A stretch of DNA of 64,000 nucleotides from contig CANHVY010000003.1 of NCBI GenBank assembly GCA_947464185.1, forward strand, positions 1-64,000, written 5' to 3'. This DNA is from Burkholderiales bacterium. GTDB lineage: Bacteria > Pseudomonadota > Gammaproteobacteria > Burkholderiales > Burkholderiaceae_C. The notes beneath the pieces were generated by a model. It was not told the origin of the DNA and did no database searches. It worked only from the letters and a program-made list of their open reading frames with translations. The first letter of the stretch is position 1, and every line of letters starts with the position of its first letter. Below, piece after piece: positions 27,230 through 43,602 of this stretch. The position numbers and the translations under genes are program-made.

Positions 27230-28768
27230 TCAGGCGAATGCCTTCGCGTCCGGCAGCACCTGCTCCAGCATCTTGGCCGACATCAGCACGCCGGGCACGC
27301 CGGCGCCGGGGTGGGTGCCGGCACCGACGATGAACAGGCGGTCGATGTCTTCACTGCGGTTGTGCGGCCGGAACCAGGCGCTTTGCAGCAGGATGGGCTC
27401 CTGGCCGAAGGCGGCGCCCTTGTAGGACAGCAGGCGGTCCTGGAAGTCTTGCGGCGTGGTCACGCGCGAGCTGACGATGTGTTGGGACAGGCCCGGCAGC
27501 AAGGCGCGCTCCAGCACCTGCTCCACCCGCTGGCGGTAGCTCTCGGCCACCTGGGGCCAGTCGGTGCCGCTGTCCAGGTGCGACACCGGGCTGAGCACGT
27601 AGAAGGCATCGCAGCCGGGTGGCGCCACCGAGGGGTCGCTCGCGCTCGGGCGGTGCAGGTAGAGGCTGAAGTCCTCCGGCACCACGTGGCGCTTGAAGAT
27701 GTCGCGCAGCAGTTCCTCGTAGCGCGGGCCCAGCACCATCATGTGGTGGGGCACCTCGTCCCAACGGCGGTTGGTGCCGAAGTACCAGACGAACAGGCTC
27801 ATCGAGTGCTTGCTGCGCTCGATCTTGGCGTCGGTCCAGCGTCGGCGGTACTGCGCGTCGATCAGGTGTCGGTAGGTCCACATGGTGTCGGCGTTGGACA
27901 CGACGATGGCCGCCGGGATCCGTTCGCCGCTGGCCAAGGTGACACCGGTGGCGGCAGGTCGGCCTGGGCCCGGCTGCACGTCGATCTTGCGCACCTCGGC
28001 GTTGTAGCGGATCTGCCCGCCCAGGCTTTCCAGCAGCTTGACCATGGCGCGGATGATGGCGCCAGTCCCGCCCATGGCCCAGTGCACGCCGAACTGGCGC
28101 TCCAGCGAGTTGATCAGGCTGTAGATGCCGGTGACGGCCAGCGGGTTGCCGCCGATCAGCAGCGGGTGGAAGCTGAAGACCACGCGCAGCTTCGGGTTGC
28201 GCATGTGCTCGCAGGCGAGTTTCCAGATGCTCTTCCAGCCGCGCATGCGCACCATGTTCGGCAGCGCCCACAGCAGATCGCTGATGGAGTTGTAGGCGAT
28301 GCCCCCCAACTCGATGAAGCCGAGTTGGTAGCACTTGTGGGCCTCCACCAGGAAGCGCTCGTAGCCGGGCAGGTCTTCGGGAGCGAAGCGGGCCACCTCG
28401 GCGCGCATGCGGTCCGGGTCGCCGGTGTAGTCGAACCAGGTGCCGTCGTCGAAGCGGATCCGGTAGAACGGCTCCATCAGCTTGAGCTCGACATCGTCGG
28501 AAAAGGTGCGGCCCGCCGTGGCCCAGAGTTCGTCCAGCAGGAAGGGGGCCGTGATGATGGTGGGCCCGGCGTCGAAACTGAAGCCGTCCTGCTTCCACAC
28601 GTAGGCCCGCCCTCCGGGCCCGTCCAGCTTTTCCAGCACCTGCACGCGCCAGCCCCGTACCGCCAGTCGGATGGCCGCGGCCAAGCCGCCAAAGCCGCTG
28701 CCGATGACCAGGGCCAGCGGCGCCTGCGCGTCGGCAGGGGTGAACGTGGGCGGGGCGGGGTGGGTCAT
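27230..28768 (-). CDS. crtI: Phytoene desaturase CrtI
   Basis: FAD-dependent desaturase (512 residues) converting phytoene to neurosporene and/or lycopene. The FAD fold is LVIGSGFGGLAAAIRLAVRGW; conserved segments include GPGGRAYVWKQDGFSFDAGPT and the C-terminal VGAGTHPGAGVPGVLMSAKM. I chose ATG 28768; a longer frame from 28861 would overlap puhE. It lies 31 bp after puhE on the same strand, so carotenoid and reaction-centre assembly genes are probably cotranscribed. Confidence 0.97.
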   Translation of the reverse strand: MTHPAPPTFTPADAQAPLALVIGSGFGGLAAAIRLAVRGWRVQVLEKLDGPGGRAYVWKQDGFSFDAGPTIITAPFLLDELWATAGRTFSDDVELKLMEPFYRIRFDDGTWFDYTGDPDRMRAEVARFAPEDLPGYERFLVEAHKCYQLGFIELGGIAYNSISDLLWALPNMVRMRGWKSIWKLACEHMRNPKLRVVFSFHPLLIGGNPLAVTGIYSLINSLERQFGVHWAMGGTGAIIRAMVKLLESLGGQIRYNAEVRKIDVQPGPGRPAATGVTLASGERIPAAIVVSNADTMWTYRHLIDAQYRRRWTDAKIERSKHSMSLFVWYFGTNRRWDEVPHHMMVLGPRYEELLRDIFKRHVVPEDFSLYLHRPSASDPSVAPPGCDAFYVLSPVSHLDSGTDWPQVAESYRQRVEQVLERALLPGLSQHIVSSRVTTPQDFQDRLLSYKGAAFGQEPILLQSAWFRPHNRSEDIDRLFIVGAGTHPGAGVPGVLMSAKMLEQVLPDAKAFA

Positions 28769-28799
28769 CGGGGCGGGGTGCTCATGTGTGGGCGAACGG

Positions 28800-29609
28800 T
28801 CATGGTAGGGGCGGTTGAGAACGCAGGCCCGACGTGAAGGCTTGGTCGCGCTTGTCGGCACGCAGGGCCCAGCGCCACAGGGCCGTGGTGTCCAGCGGCA
28901 GCACCAGCATCAGGTGCTCGACGATGGCCATCGCCAGCAGGGTGCTCACGAGGGTCAGGCCCACCGCCTGCGGTGCCGTGGTGGCCGGGTCCAGCGCGCG
29001 TGCGATGAGCCAGGCCAGGGCCGCGCAGGCGGCGACGACCGACACCGGCCAGAAGGCGTTCATCGCTCTGCGGCGGAAGAAGCTCTCCAGGTAGGCCAGG
29101 TGGGTGGGCAGGAACTGCTCGCTCAGATTGCGCACGCCCCAGAACAGATTCAACTTGGCACTGGTGCGCAGCAGCCACAGCACGAGGAAGGTGCCGGTGC
29201 CCACCTGGTTGGGCTGCTGCCAGGTCAGCGCGATGATCAGCCCGCCCACGAGCAGGATGCCGATCTCGTGCCAGAGGATGGCACGTACCGACTCCATGAA
29301 GCGCCGCCAGCCGCCCACTTCCCGACCCAGGGCTGTCTTCCGCGGCCCGGTGATCCAGCCGGTCAGAAAGCTCAGCTCGTTCCAGCCCCAGGCCAGCAGG
29401 GCGCAGGTGAAGGCGCAATAGGCCGAGGCCAGGTCGGTCTGGCCGGCGGTGTGGCGCAGGCCGTAGAGCGCCCCCACCAGCAGCAACGTGGAGGCGGTCT
29501 GGCTGGCGCGCACCCCCGTGCGCGACAGGCGGTTGAGCAGCAGTACCAGGCCCGTGCTGAACCACCAGATGAAGATGGCGAACGCCGCAGCGGCGACGAG
29601 GCTGGTCAT
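28800..29609 (-). CDS. puhE: Photosynthetic complex assembly protein PuhE
   Basis: The 269-residue membrane protein has about seven hydrophobic helices (AAAAFAIFIWWFSTGLVLLLN; AWGWNELSFLTGWITGPRK; WHEIGILLVGGLIIAL). The WNELSFLTGWITGPRK and LLRTSAKLNLFWGVRNLSEQFLP blocks are typical of PuhE (DUF3623). It is known to influence bacteriochlorophyll production and reaction-centre assembly; its mechanism is unknown. ATG 29609 precedes the first helix. It follows acsF by 72 bp and is upstream of crtI. Confidence 0.9.
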   Translation of the reverse strand: MTSLVAAAAFAIFIWWFSTGLVLLLNRLSRTGVRASQTASTLLLVGALYGLRHTAGQTDLASAYCAFTCALLAWGWNELSFLTGWITGPRKTALGREVGGWRRFMESVRAILWHEIGILLVGGLIIALTWQQPNQVGTGTFLVLWLLRTSAKLNLFWGVRNLSEQFLPTHLAYLESFFRRRAMNAFWPVSVVAACAALAWLIARALDPATTAPQAVGLTLVSTLLAMAIVEHLMLVLPLDTTALWRWALRADKRDQAFTSGLRSQPPLP

Positions 29610-29681
29610 GCGCGTGCAGGCCGTGTCATGCGCAGCTGTCCCGCCTGCGGGTGGCCCCAATGGCAGGCGCCGGGCGCGATC

Positions 29682-30761
29682 TCACCAGGCCGGCGCCATG
29701 CGCACCTGCTCGGGCAGCGCGTGGCGCTTGACCGGCAGGAAGTACAGCCTGGCGAAGGTCGCCACGCCCGCCAGGGCCAGGCCAGCTTGCTTGAGCTTGC
29801 CCACCAGGCCGCCGCGGGCCTTGGCCTCGTTGAACGAGACCTGGATCTGGTGCAGGCGCTCCAGCCCGGAGCGGAAGGCCGGCAGATCGGTGTCCAGCGA
29901 CACCGGAAACACCTGCTTGCTGATCTCGGTGGTGATGTCGAAGACCTGGTAGTCGTAGTGGGTGGAGTCCAGCCCCATGGCGTTGTGCAGCATGGGCCGG
30001 GTGTGGTCGCGCACGTACATGGTGGCGTAGACCGCCAGCAGGAAAAAGCGGATCCAGTAGACGTTGAGGCCGCGCAGCAGGTGCGGGTGCGCGCGCATGA
30101 TCAGTGCGAATGATTCGCCATGGCGGAACTCGTCGTTGCACCAGCGCTCGAACCAGCGAAAGATGGGGTGGAAGCGCTTGTCCGGGTGGCGCTCCAACTG
30201 CCGGAAGATGGTGATGTAGCGGGCGTAGCCGATCTTCTCCGACAGATAGGTGGCGTAGAAGATGTACTTCGGCTTGAAGTAGGTGTAGGCCTTGGTGCGC
30301 TTCAGGTCTCCCAGGTCCAGCCCCAGGCCGAAGTCCTTCAGGCTCTGGTTGATGAAGCCGGCGTGGCGCGACTCGTCGCGCGCCATGTAGTGCATCAACT
30401 GCTTGATGTCGGGGTTGGAGACGTTCTTCTCGATCTCCTTGTAGAGGATGCAGCCGCTGAACTCGCTGGTGACCGAGGTGATCAGGAAGTCCAGGAACTC
30501 CTGTCGCAACTCTGGCGAAACCTGCGAGAACACCTCGTGCACCTCTTCGGTGAATTTGGCGTCACGCTGGAAGTGGTCCTGGTTGTTGTCGCCCTCGTAC
30601 TCCTTCATCATCACGTCCCACTCGCGCCGCAGGGACGACACGTCCAGGCGGTCCATGGCGGCGAAGTCGGTGGTGTAGAAGCGTGGGCTGATCAGCGACT
30701 CGGTCTTGGCGCGACGCGCCACTTCTTCAGGGCTGTGCAGGGAGGGGCTGGCGGCACTCAT
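29682..30761 (-). CDS. acsF: Aerobic Mg-protoporphyrin IX monomethyl ester cyclase AcsF
   Basis: Oxygen-dependent di-iron enzyme (359 residues) that forms ring E of protochlorophyllide. Iron-binding Glu/His motifs are visible as ARDESRHAG and [13 protein letters not shown], with upstream Glu in [17 protein letters not shown] and YKEIEKNV. Its gene sits between puhC and puhE as in Rubrivivax (where it was called orf358). The oxygen-independent counterpart bchE is not in this window. Expression with puh and bch genes fits semi-aerobic pigment synthesis. Confidence 0.97.
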   Translation of the reverse strand: MSAASPSLHSPEEVARRAKTESLISPRFYTTDFAAMDRLDVSSLRREWDVMMKEYEGDNNQDHFQRDAKFTEEVHEVFSQVSPELRQEFLDFLITSVTSEFSGCILYKEIEKNVSNPDIKQLMHYMARDESRHAGFINQSLKDFGLGLDLGDLKRTKAYTYFKPKYIFYATYLSEKIGYARYITIFRQLERHPDKRFHPIFRWFERWCNDEFRHGESFALIMRAHPHLLRGLNVYWIRFFLLAVYATMYVRDHTRPMLHNAMGLDSTHYDYQVFDITTEISKQVFPVSLDTDLPAFRSGLERLHQIQVSFNEAKARGGLVGKLKQAGLALAGVATFARLYFLPVKRHALPEQVRMAPAW

Positions 30762-30800
30762 GGTCTCTCCAGTGGGGCTGTGTGTAGGTAGGCGGCAGGA

Positions 30801-31277
30801 TCAGGGGCGCGGCGCCGGCTCGAGCAGGCTGGCGAACTTGCCGGCGTTGATCGGGCCGAAGGACTCGAGGTCGATGCGCTGCTCGGTCACCGGATCCACC
30901 AGCGTGAGCCGGCCATCGGGCCGCGCGATCAGCTGGAAGGGCTGCTCCGGGCCCAGGCCGCGCGCGCGGCGCTCGCGTGACAGGGCGCGCAAGGCACCGC
31001 GCAGAAAGCCTTGCTCGCCCTGCACCGAAGCCACCAAGGCGCCCGTGCGGCCGTCCACGACGGCGATGCTGCCGTCCGGCCGGTCTTCGAAGCGCAGCGC
31101 GCGCTCCGCCGTGCTCGGCTCGGCGGCGCGCCGCTGGTCGGGCCCGTTGCCGGTGAGGCGCACCAGGCCCACGCTGGCCAGGGAGAACAGCACCAAGGCG
31201 GCGGCCCCCAGCAGGAACCAGCGGGGAAAGCTGTCGGGGGCGGGCGCACCCGAGGCGGTTCGGCGGACGGTGGTCAT
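30801..31277 (-). CDS. puhC: Photosynthetic complex assembly protein PuhC
   Basis: The 158-residue protein has one N-terminal membrane helix (WFLLGAAALVLFSLASVGLV) and a periplasmic domain with the pattern RFEDRPDGSIAVVDGRTG and GEQGFLRGALRALSRERRARG. This matches PuhC, which in Rhodobacter aids LH1/reaction-centre organisation. It lies 63 bp after puhB and 39 bp before acsF on the minus strand. Confidence 0.9.
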   Translation of the reverse strand: MTTVRRTASGAPAPDSFPRWFLLGAAALVLFSLASVGLVRLTGNGPDQRRAAEPSTAERALRFEDRPDGSIAVVDGRTGALVASVQGEQGFLRGALRALSRERRARGLGPEQPFQLIARPDGRLTLVDPVTEQRIDLESFGPINAGKFASLLEPAPRP

Positions 31278-31340
31278 GGGCGAGGCTTCTGTTCAGGCGA
31301 TGCGGGCGAGGTTCGGGCGAGCTTTGGGCGTTGTTCAGGC

Positions 31341-32021
31341 TCAGCCCATGCTGGGCTGCAGGCCCTGCTGGGAGGCTTCCGAAGGCGGGTTCGACGCCGG
31401 GGTGGCCAGGGCTTCCACGGCGCCGCCGGTCTGCGCCGACCAGGCGCGCTGCAGCAGCGCGGCCACGTCCGCCACCTGCGGCAGGGCGCGCAGCATGGGC
31501 TGCGTACGGGTCAGGTGCCAGGGACGGGCGTGCGGCCAAAGGTGCAGCCAGGCGATGTGGTCCGGCCCCTTGAGCGCCAGCACGATGTCGCCATGGCCAC
31601 CCGAGCCCTGGCGCATGGCAGCCGACTCGATGGTGCGCAGCGGCAGGTTGAAGGTCAGCGTCAGCACGATGCCGATGCGCATGACCACCCGGCGGTCCGT
31701 CACGGTGTAGACCGCCGTGCGCGCCGTCAGCCAGGCCAGCGTCCACACGCCCAGCAAGGCCAGGGCGCTCAGGCCGGCCGGCCACACCAGCGCCAGCAGC
31801 ACATCTGCCACCGAGGCGCCGTCGGCAGCCACGTTGGCCGCCTGAAGGGCCATCAGTGCCGTGAAGTACAGCGCCAGCTTGCGGAGGTGGAACGCGCTGC
31901 GCGCCAGCGCCCTGGCGTCGGGCGAGCCCTGCCAGAGGATTTTCTCGGTGGCGGGCAGCCGTTCGGGCAGGCCGTACTGCGGCTCCAGCTCATGTTCGTG
32001 GCCGTTGCTCTGGATGGTCAT
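31341..32021 (-). CDS. puhB: Photosynthetic complex assembly protein PuhB
   Basis: The 226-residue protein has two or three membrane segments (LALYFTALMALQAANVA; LLALVWPAGLSALALLGVW) and a PH-like domain of the YdbT/bPH type (VYTVTDRRVVMRIGIVLTLTFNLPLRTIESA). The LPATEKILWQGSPDA opening is characteristic of PuhB, a dimeric reaction-centre assembly factor. The C-terminal ~40 residues are Ala/Ser-rich. It follows puhA by 40 bp. Confidence 0.92.
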   Translation of the reverse strand: MTIQSNGHEHELEPQYGLPERLPATEKILWQGSPDARALARSAFHLRKLALYFTALMALQAANVAADGASVADVLLALVWPAGLSALALLGVWTLAWLTARTAVYTVTDRRVVMRIGIVLTLTFNLPLRTIESAAMRQGSGGHGDIVLALKGPDHIAWLHLWPHARPWHLTRTQPMLRALPQVADVAALLQRAWSAQTGGAVEALATPASNPPSEASQQGLQPSMG

Positions 32022-32061
32022 CTTGGGGCCTCTTGGTGGACGTTGGCCGGTCTGTGCGGGC

Positions 32062-32820
32062 TCAGATCAGCGGCTCGCTGCGCTTGGGTTCGGCGTAGAA
32101 CGTGCCGGCGCCGAAGTAGGCGGTGATCTTTTCTTCTTCCAGCAGCGTGATCTGGTCCGGGTGCCGGGTGGTGGGCACGTTGGCGAAGTGGTGCGCAAAG
32201 ATGGAGTTCACCTCGATCTCGTTGCGCCGGATCCGTGCGAACGGCACCGGCAGCAGCACCGTCTTGCCGGCGGTGGTTTCCACCTCCAGGAAGCGGAACA
32301 TCATCTCCATCTGGTCGACCCAGAGCTCGCGTACGGTGCCGGCGAGCTTGCCGTCGCCGCCCTTGACCGGCAGGCCGCGCGGGTCGTGGTCGTGCTCGGA
32401 GACCGCGTAACCCTTGGCGGCGCGCAGCGGCACGATCTTCGGGTGGCCGTGCAGGTCCAGGTCCGGCTTGTCGGCGCGGTTGGACCAGGCGCCGGGGCCG
32501 GCACCGGACAGCATGGCATCACCCACCGGCTCGATGGGCGAGCCGGGCGATGCGCCGGTGGAGACGGCCGCGATCTTGGGCTCTTCGCGGTGCAGTTCCG
32601 GCACCGTCACCGAACTGCCGTCGGCGAGCTTGAAGGTCTTGGGCTCGGGGATGGGCCAGCCCTTGATGGTGGCGGTGCCCATGCTGTCGGACTCCATCGG
32701 GTAGCCCTCGCGGTGGCCCTCACGCACGAGGTAGTAGATGAGTCCGGCAAAGAACAGCCAGAAGGCGTAGAGAAGGATCTGGGCCAGATCGACATAGCCC
32801 GTGATGGCGCCGAATTGCAT
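32062..32820 (-). CDS. puhA: Reaction centre H subunit PuhA
   Basis: The 252-residue protein has one N-terminal helix (DLAQILLYAFWLFFAGLIYYLVREGHREGYP) and a cytoplasmic beta-rich domain that caps L/M and governs proton delivery to QB. Conserved H-subunit segments GTVRELWVDQMEMMFRFLEVE and VPFARIRRNEIEVNSIFAHHF are present. I chose ATG 32820 with a GGAG site; the longer frame overlaps lhaA. It is encoded 25 bp after lhaA. Confidence 0.97.
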   Translation of the reverse strand: MQFGAITGYVDLAQILLYAFWLFFAGLIYYLVREGHREGYPMESDSMGTATIKGWPIPEPKTFKLADGSSVTVPELHREEPKIAAVSTGASPGSPIEPVGDAMLSGAGPGAWSNRADKPDLDLHGHPKIVPLRAAKGYAVSEHDHDPRGLPVKGGDGKLAGTVRELWVDQMEMMFRFLEVETTAGKTVLLPVPFARIRRNEIEVNSIFAHHFANVPTTRHPDQITLLEEEKITAYFGAGTFYAEPKRSEPLI

Positions 32821-32845
32821 GGTGTGTCTCCTTGGGACGAGGGGG

Positions 32846-34273
32846 CTAACCCGGCAGGTCGGCCAGGCCGAACTTGCGCGGTACGGTGGGGGTTGCGGCG
32901 GACCGTCCGACGAGGGGTCCGATCGCAACCAGGGTGACGAAGAGCAACAGCATCTCCACGTGGTAGACGATGCTGTAGCCGGTGACGGGCATGGCCAGGG
33001 CGCTGCCCAGGGCACCTTGGGTCGCCAGGCTGGAAGCGACGTCGCGCAGGGCGCCGCCGAAGGCGACCGAGGCGCCCGTGGCCGTGGCCTGCACAGCGCC
33101 CCAGGCGCCCAGGGCCAGGCCGACGAAGGCGCGTTCTTCCATGCGCATCGCTGCAGACAGCGTGCCGACGGCGAACAGGCCGCCGCCAAAGCCGATGCCC
33201 ATGGAGCCGGCGCGGAAGAGCCAGTCCGCGCCCATGGGAGCGGCAAAGATCACAGCGGAGAAAGCCGGCAGGCCGGCCAGGGCACCGTAGGCGGCCAGGC
33301 GGGTGGGGTCCACCCCGCGCGCGAGTTGCCGCGCCGCCAGAGCAAAACCCGCCAAAGAGCCCACGGCCATCACCGCCGTCAGTGCACTGGTTTCGCCCAC
33401 GGACAGGCCGAGGATCTCCCCGCCATAGGGCTCCAGCACGATGTCCTGCATGTTGAAGGCCGCCGTGCCCAGGCCCACCGCCCAGAGGAAGCGTCGCGCG
33501 CGGCCGTTGCGGATGAAGCGCTGCCAGGCCGGCAGGAACGGGGCCTCCGGTTGCGCCTTCAGCGCGGCGGCGCGGGCCGGGTCGCGGGCTTCCTGCTTCC
33601 ACAGGGCCACGCTGTTGACCAGCAGGGTGACCACCGCGCTGCCCTGCACCACCTGCACCAGGCGCTGGGGTGAGAAGTCGGCCAGCAGCAGGCTGAACAC
33701 GAGGCCGCTGCCCACCATGCCCAGCAGCAGCATCACGTACATCAGTGCCACCACGCGGGGCCGCGTCTCCTCGCTGGCCTGGTCGGTTGCCAGCGCCAGA
33801 CCTGCGGTCTGGGCCGTCTGCAGGCCGATGCCCACCACCAGGAAGGCGAAGGCCGCCGCAGCCGGCGCCACCCAGTCAGGCACCTGCACGGCACCGCCGC
33901 CCGACAGCAGCAGCACGGCAAAGGGCATGATCGCCAGTCCGAAGAACTGCAGCATCGTGCCCGTCCAGATGAAGGGCACACGGCGCCAGCCGAAGGCCGA
34001 GCGGTGGGTGTCGGAGCGAAAACCTGTGAAGGCCCGCAAAGGTGCGGCCACCACGGGCAGGCCCACCATCAAGGCCACCAGCCAGGCGGCCACGCCCAGC
34101 TCCACGATCATCACGCGGTTGAGCGTGCCCACCATCAGCGCGGTGGCCATACCCACCGTCACCTGGAACAAGGACAGGCGCAGCAAGCGCGACAGCGGCA
34201 GGTCGGCGCTGGCCGCATCGGCAAACGGCAGGTACTTCGGTCCCAGTCGAGACCACGCCTGGATGGCGCGCAT
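32846..34273 (-). CDS. lhaA: LH1 assembly factor LhaA (PucC-family, MFS-like)
   Basis: The 475-residue, about 12-helix BCD-family transporter-like protein is needed for LH1 assembly, perhaps as a pigment channel. Family segments include MVGTLNRVMIVELGVAAWLVALMVG, PLRAFTGFRSDTHRSAFGWRRVPFIW and NMQDIVLEPYGGEILGLSVG. ATG 34273 starts MRAIQAWSRLGPKYLPFAD. A TTG at 34324 overlapping the bchM stop (TTGA) would add 17 residues and cannot be excluded. It lies between bchM and puhA. Confidence 0.94.
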   Translation of the reverse strand: MRAIQAWSRLGPKYLPFADAASADLPLSRLLRLSLFQVTVGMATALMVGTLNRVMIVELGVAAWLVALMVGLPVVAAPLRAFTGFRSDTHRSAFGWRRVPFIWTGTMLQFFGLAIMPFAVLLLSGGGAVQVPDWVAPAAAAFAFLVVGIGLQTAQTAGLALATDQASEETRPRVVALMYVMLLLGMVGSGLVFSLLLADFSPQRLVQVVQGSAVVTLLVNSVALWKQEARDPARAAALKAQPEAPFLPAWQRFIRNGRARRFLWAVGLGTAAFNMQDIVLEPYGGEILGLSVGETSALTAVMAVGSLAGFALAARQLARGVDPTRLAAYGALAGLPAFSAVIFAAPMGADWLFRAGSMGIGFGGGLFAVGTLSAAMRMEERAFVGLALGAWGAVQATATGASVAFGGALRDVASSLATQGALGSALAMPVTGYSIVYHVEMLLLFVTLVAIGPLVGRSAATPTVPRKFGLADLPG

Positions 34274-34320
34274 CCCCACAGGCTTCCGCCCCTGGTGCCC
34301 CTTGGACGGCTTGCCCAGGC

Positions 34321-35037
34321 TCAACGCACCACCTCCAGCGCCTGAGAGGTGTAGAAGCCGCTGGAAATGCGCTGTGTGCGGCCGCTGCGCCAGTCGGCCA
34401 GCCCGGGTGAACGACCCACCATCGCGCGCAGTTCCACCTCTGACATGGGCTCGATCCAAGGTGCTCGGTTGCTGCTGGGGAACAACCGGCCCACGGAGCG
34501 CATGGCCACCAGCAGCGGGTTGCGCGGCGCAAAGGTGAAGGCGATGGAGCCCCTTGTGCGGTACGACCACGCCTCCAGCAGGCGCACGGCATCGAACATC
34601 GAGTAGTGGATCAGCGAGTCCATGGCCACCACGTGGTCGAAGCTGCCGAGCGCCGGGTCCAGCATGTCGCCGCTGCGCAGGTCGATGCGCTGCAGCAGCG
34701 CCGCCCCGTCGGGCAGGGCCGCGATGCGATCCCGCGCGACGTCCACCAACTGGGGTGACAGGTCGATGGCCACCACCTCGGCGCCGCGCCTTGCGGCTTC
34801 CACCGCCAGCGCGCCGGTGCCGCAACCAGCATCCATGAGGCGCGCGCCCTGCAGGTCGGCCGGCAGCCAGTCCAGCAGGGTGCTGCGCATGCGATCCCGG
34901 CCTGCGCGGACGGTGGCGCGGATGCGGCCCACGGGGGCGGTGGAGGTCAGCTGCTCCCAGGCCTTGACCGCGGTGCGATCGAAGTAGTCTTCGATCTGCC
35001 CGCGGCGCTGCTGGTACTGGGCTTGTCGCATGTCCAT
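34321..35037 (-). CDS. bchM: Mg-protoporphyrin IX O-methyltransferase BchM
   Basis: SAM methyltransferase (238 residues) making Mg-protoporphyrin IX monomethyl ester. SAM motif I is LMDAGCGTGALAVEAARRG near residue 65, followed by VVAIDLSPQLVDVAR; the family pattern FDHVVAMDSLIHY follows. The start MDMRQAQYQQRRGQIEDYFD is typical. ATG 35037 is 2 bp after the bchL stop, so translation is probably coupled. Confidence 0.96.
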   Translation of the reverse strand: MDMRQAQYQQRRGQIEDYFDRTAVKAWEQLTSTAPVGRIRATVRAGRDRMRSTLLDWLPADLQGARLMDAGCGTGALAVEAARRGAEVVAIDLSPQLVDVARDRIAALPDGAALLQRIDLRSGDMLDPALGSFDHVVAMDSLIHYSMFDAVRLLEAWSYRTRGSIAFTFAPRNPLLVAMRSVGRLFPSSNRAPWIEPMSEVELRAMVGRSPGLADWRSGRTQRISSGFYTSQALEVVR

Positions 35038-35039
35038 GT

Positions 35040-39853
<4,814 letters not shown>

Positions 39854-39926
39854 GGCTGCGGATGCGCTCACGCTGGCGAGCTTGGACGCCGCCTTGGCCG
39901 AGCCGGGCAGGAAGCCCAGCCCGAAA

Positions 39927-41633
39927 TCAACGACCGAAGTGCGCCTTTGCGTCATAGAGGGTCTCGACAGTGATGGTGGACACCCCGCGCTCGGCGGCGA
40001 AGCGCTCGGTGTTTCGCCGGGCCTTGCCGCGCACGAAGAAGGGGATCTTCTGCAGTTCCTTCTGGGCGTCAGCGCTCCAGGCGGCGGGGCCGGCGGCTTG
40101 TGCGGGCTCGGCGGGTACGGTGGTGGCTTTGGGCGTGACCTGCAGAGCGCCCGGGGCGATCGCGATGCTGTCGGCCGTGAGGGGCATGTGCGGCATGTGC
40201 GGCGCCTGCGGCGCGGGCTCAGCGTGCACCTGCGTATCTTGCGCAGCCACGGTCTGCGGTGCTGCGTGTCCTGTGGCGTGCACGGCGTGCGCGGCGCCCC
40301 CGGCGTGCGACAGGTGCGAGGCTGCGGCGCCTTCATGGAACTCGAAGTCTTCGCGGAACATCGTCAGCAGATGCTCTTCCAGGCCCATCATCAGCGGGTG
40401 CACCCAGGTGTCGAAGAGCACGTTCGCGCCCTCGAAACCCATCTGCGGGGAGTACCGCGCCGGGAAGTCCTGCACGTGCACGGGAGCGGAGATCACCGCG
40501 CAGGGCAAGCGCAGCCTCTTGGCGATGTGCCGCTCCATCTGCGTGCCCAGCACCAACTCGGGCTGGGCTTCGGCGATGCGGGCCTCCACCTCCAGGTAGT
40601 CGTCGCTGATCAGGGGTTCGACGCCGTAGAGCTTGGCGGCCTCGCGCACCTCGCGTGCGAACTCACGGCTGTAGGTGCCCAGGCCCACCACCTTGAAGCC
40701 CAGTTCGCGCGCGGCCACCCGAGCGGCCGCCACGGCGTGTGAGGCGTCGCCGAAGACGAACACGCGCTTGTCGGTGAGGTAGGTGGAGTCCACGGACTTG
40801 GAGTACCAGGGCGCACGCGAGTGGCTGGTTTGCAACAGCGCCGCGGCGTCCACGCCGGCCAAGGCTGCCACTTCGGCGATGAACTCGCGCGTGGCGCCCA
40901 CGCCGATGGGTATGACCTTGGTGAAGGGCTGACCATGGATGCGCTGCAGCCACTGCGCGGCCTGCGACGCGGTCTCCGGATACAGCACGACGTTGAAGTC
41001 GGCCTGCGGCAGGCGGGCGATGTCATCCGGGCAGGCGTTCAGCGGTGCGGTCACGCTGATCTCCACCCCCAGTTGCTCCAGCAGCCGGGTGATCTCGGTC
41101 ACGTCATCGCGGTGGCGAAAGCCCAGCGCTGTGGGGCCCAGCAGGTTGCAGCGCGGGCGGCGCCCCTCGCGGGGCGCCCGCTCCACCCGGGTGGAGCCCG
41201 CCAGGGTGCGCACCACCTGGTAGAAGGTCTCGGCGGCACCCCAGTTTTCCTTGCGCTGGTAGGCGGGCAGCTCCAGCGGCACCACCGGCACCGGCAGTTG
41301 CAGGGCCTGGGCCAGGCCACCGGGGTCGTCCTGGATCAGCTCGGCCGTGCAGGACGAGCCCACCAGCATGGCCTTGGGTGCGAAGCGTTCGTAGGCTTGG
41401 CGGGCGGCAGTCTTGAAGAGTTCCGCTGTGTCGCCGCCCAGGTCGCGCGCCTGGAAGGTGGTGTAGGTCACGGGCGGGCGGGCGTCGCGCCGCTCGATCA
41501 TGGTGAACAGCAAGTCGGCGTAGGTATCGCCCTGAGGGGCATGCAGCACGTAGTGCACGTCGCGCATGGCGGTGGCGATGCGCATGGCCCCCACATGGGG
41601 TGGTCCTTCGTAGGTCCAGAGGGTCAGTTGCAT
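39927..41633 (-). CDS. bchB: Light-independent protochlorophyllide reductase subunit BchB
   Basis: NifK-like catalytic subunit (568 residues). It begins [20 protein letters not shown] as in the family. Cluster-region residues are seen in [15 protein letters not shown], and the C-terminal PCP_red domain is [25 protein letters not shown]. Between the core and that domain lies a His/Ala/Pro-rich linker of about 75 residues (about 420-495), with pieces such as [11 protein letters not shown] and HMPHMPL, longer than I expect. It follows bchN by 46 bp. Confidence 0.97.
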   Translation of the reverse strand: MQLTLWTYEGPPHVGAMRIATAMRDVHYVLHAPQGDTYADLLFTMIERRDARPPVTYTTFQARDLGGDTAELFKTAARQAYERFAPKAMLVGSSCTAELIQDDPGGLAQALQLPVPVVPLELPAYQRKENWGAAETFYQVVRTLAGSTRVERAPREGRRPRCNLLGPTALGFRHRDDVTEITRLLEQLGVEISVTAPLNACPDDIARLPQADFNVVLYPETASQAAQWLQRIHGQPFTKVIPIGVGATREFIAEVAALAGVDAAALLQTSHSRAPWYSKSVDSTYLTDKRVFVFGDASHAVAAARVAARELGFKVVGLGTYSREFAREVREAAKLYGVEPLISDDYLEVEARIAEAQPELVLGTQMERHIAKRLRLPCAVISAPVHVQDFPARYSPQMGFEGANVLFDTWVHPLMMGLEEHLLTMFREDFEFHEGAAASHLSHAGGAAHAVHATGHAAPQTVAAQDTQVHAEPAPQAPHMPHMPLTADSIAIAPGALQVTPKATTVPAEPAQAAGPAAWSADAQKELQKIPFFVRGKARRNTERFAAERGVSTITVETLYDAKAHFGR

Positions 41634-41679
41634 GCGCGGAGTCCGGGCGGATCTTGGGGTTGTGCAGGGACTGGCTCGC

Positions 41680-43514
<1,835 letters not shown>

Positions 43515-43568
43515 CAGTGCAAATCGATTTCAAGTTCTTGCGCTCAGCGTAGGGGCTTGAATCGATTG

Positions 43569-43586
43569 TGTCAATCCGCATTGACG
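43569..43586. promoter_or_regulatory. Imperfect PpsR-type box in the bchF/aerR divergent region (site 1)
   Basis: TGT-N12-ACG, one base off the TGT-N12-ACA consensus, with the inner TGTCAA and TTGAC arms intact. It lies 55 bp upstream of bchF. Confidence 0.55.
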
Positions 43587-43602
43587 TCATCCCTACTTGA
43601 CA
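43585..43602. promoter_or_regulatory. Imperfect PpsR-type box in the bchF/aerR divergent region (site 2)
   Basis: CGT-N12-ACA, overlapping site 1 by 2 bp, with a TTGACA arm. The two arms facing each other through CGTCA may form one composite operator for both divergent promoters. Confidence 0.5.
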
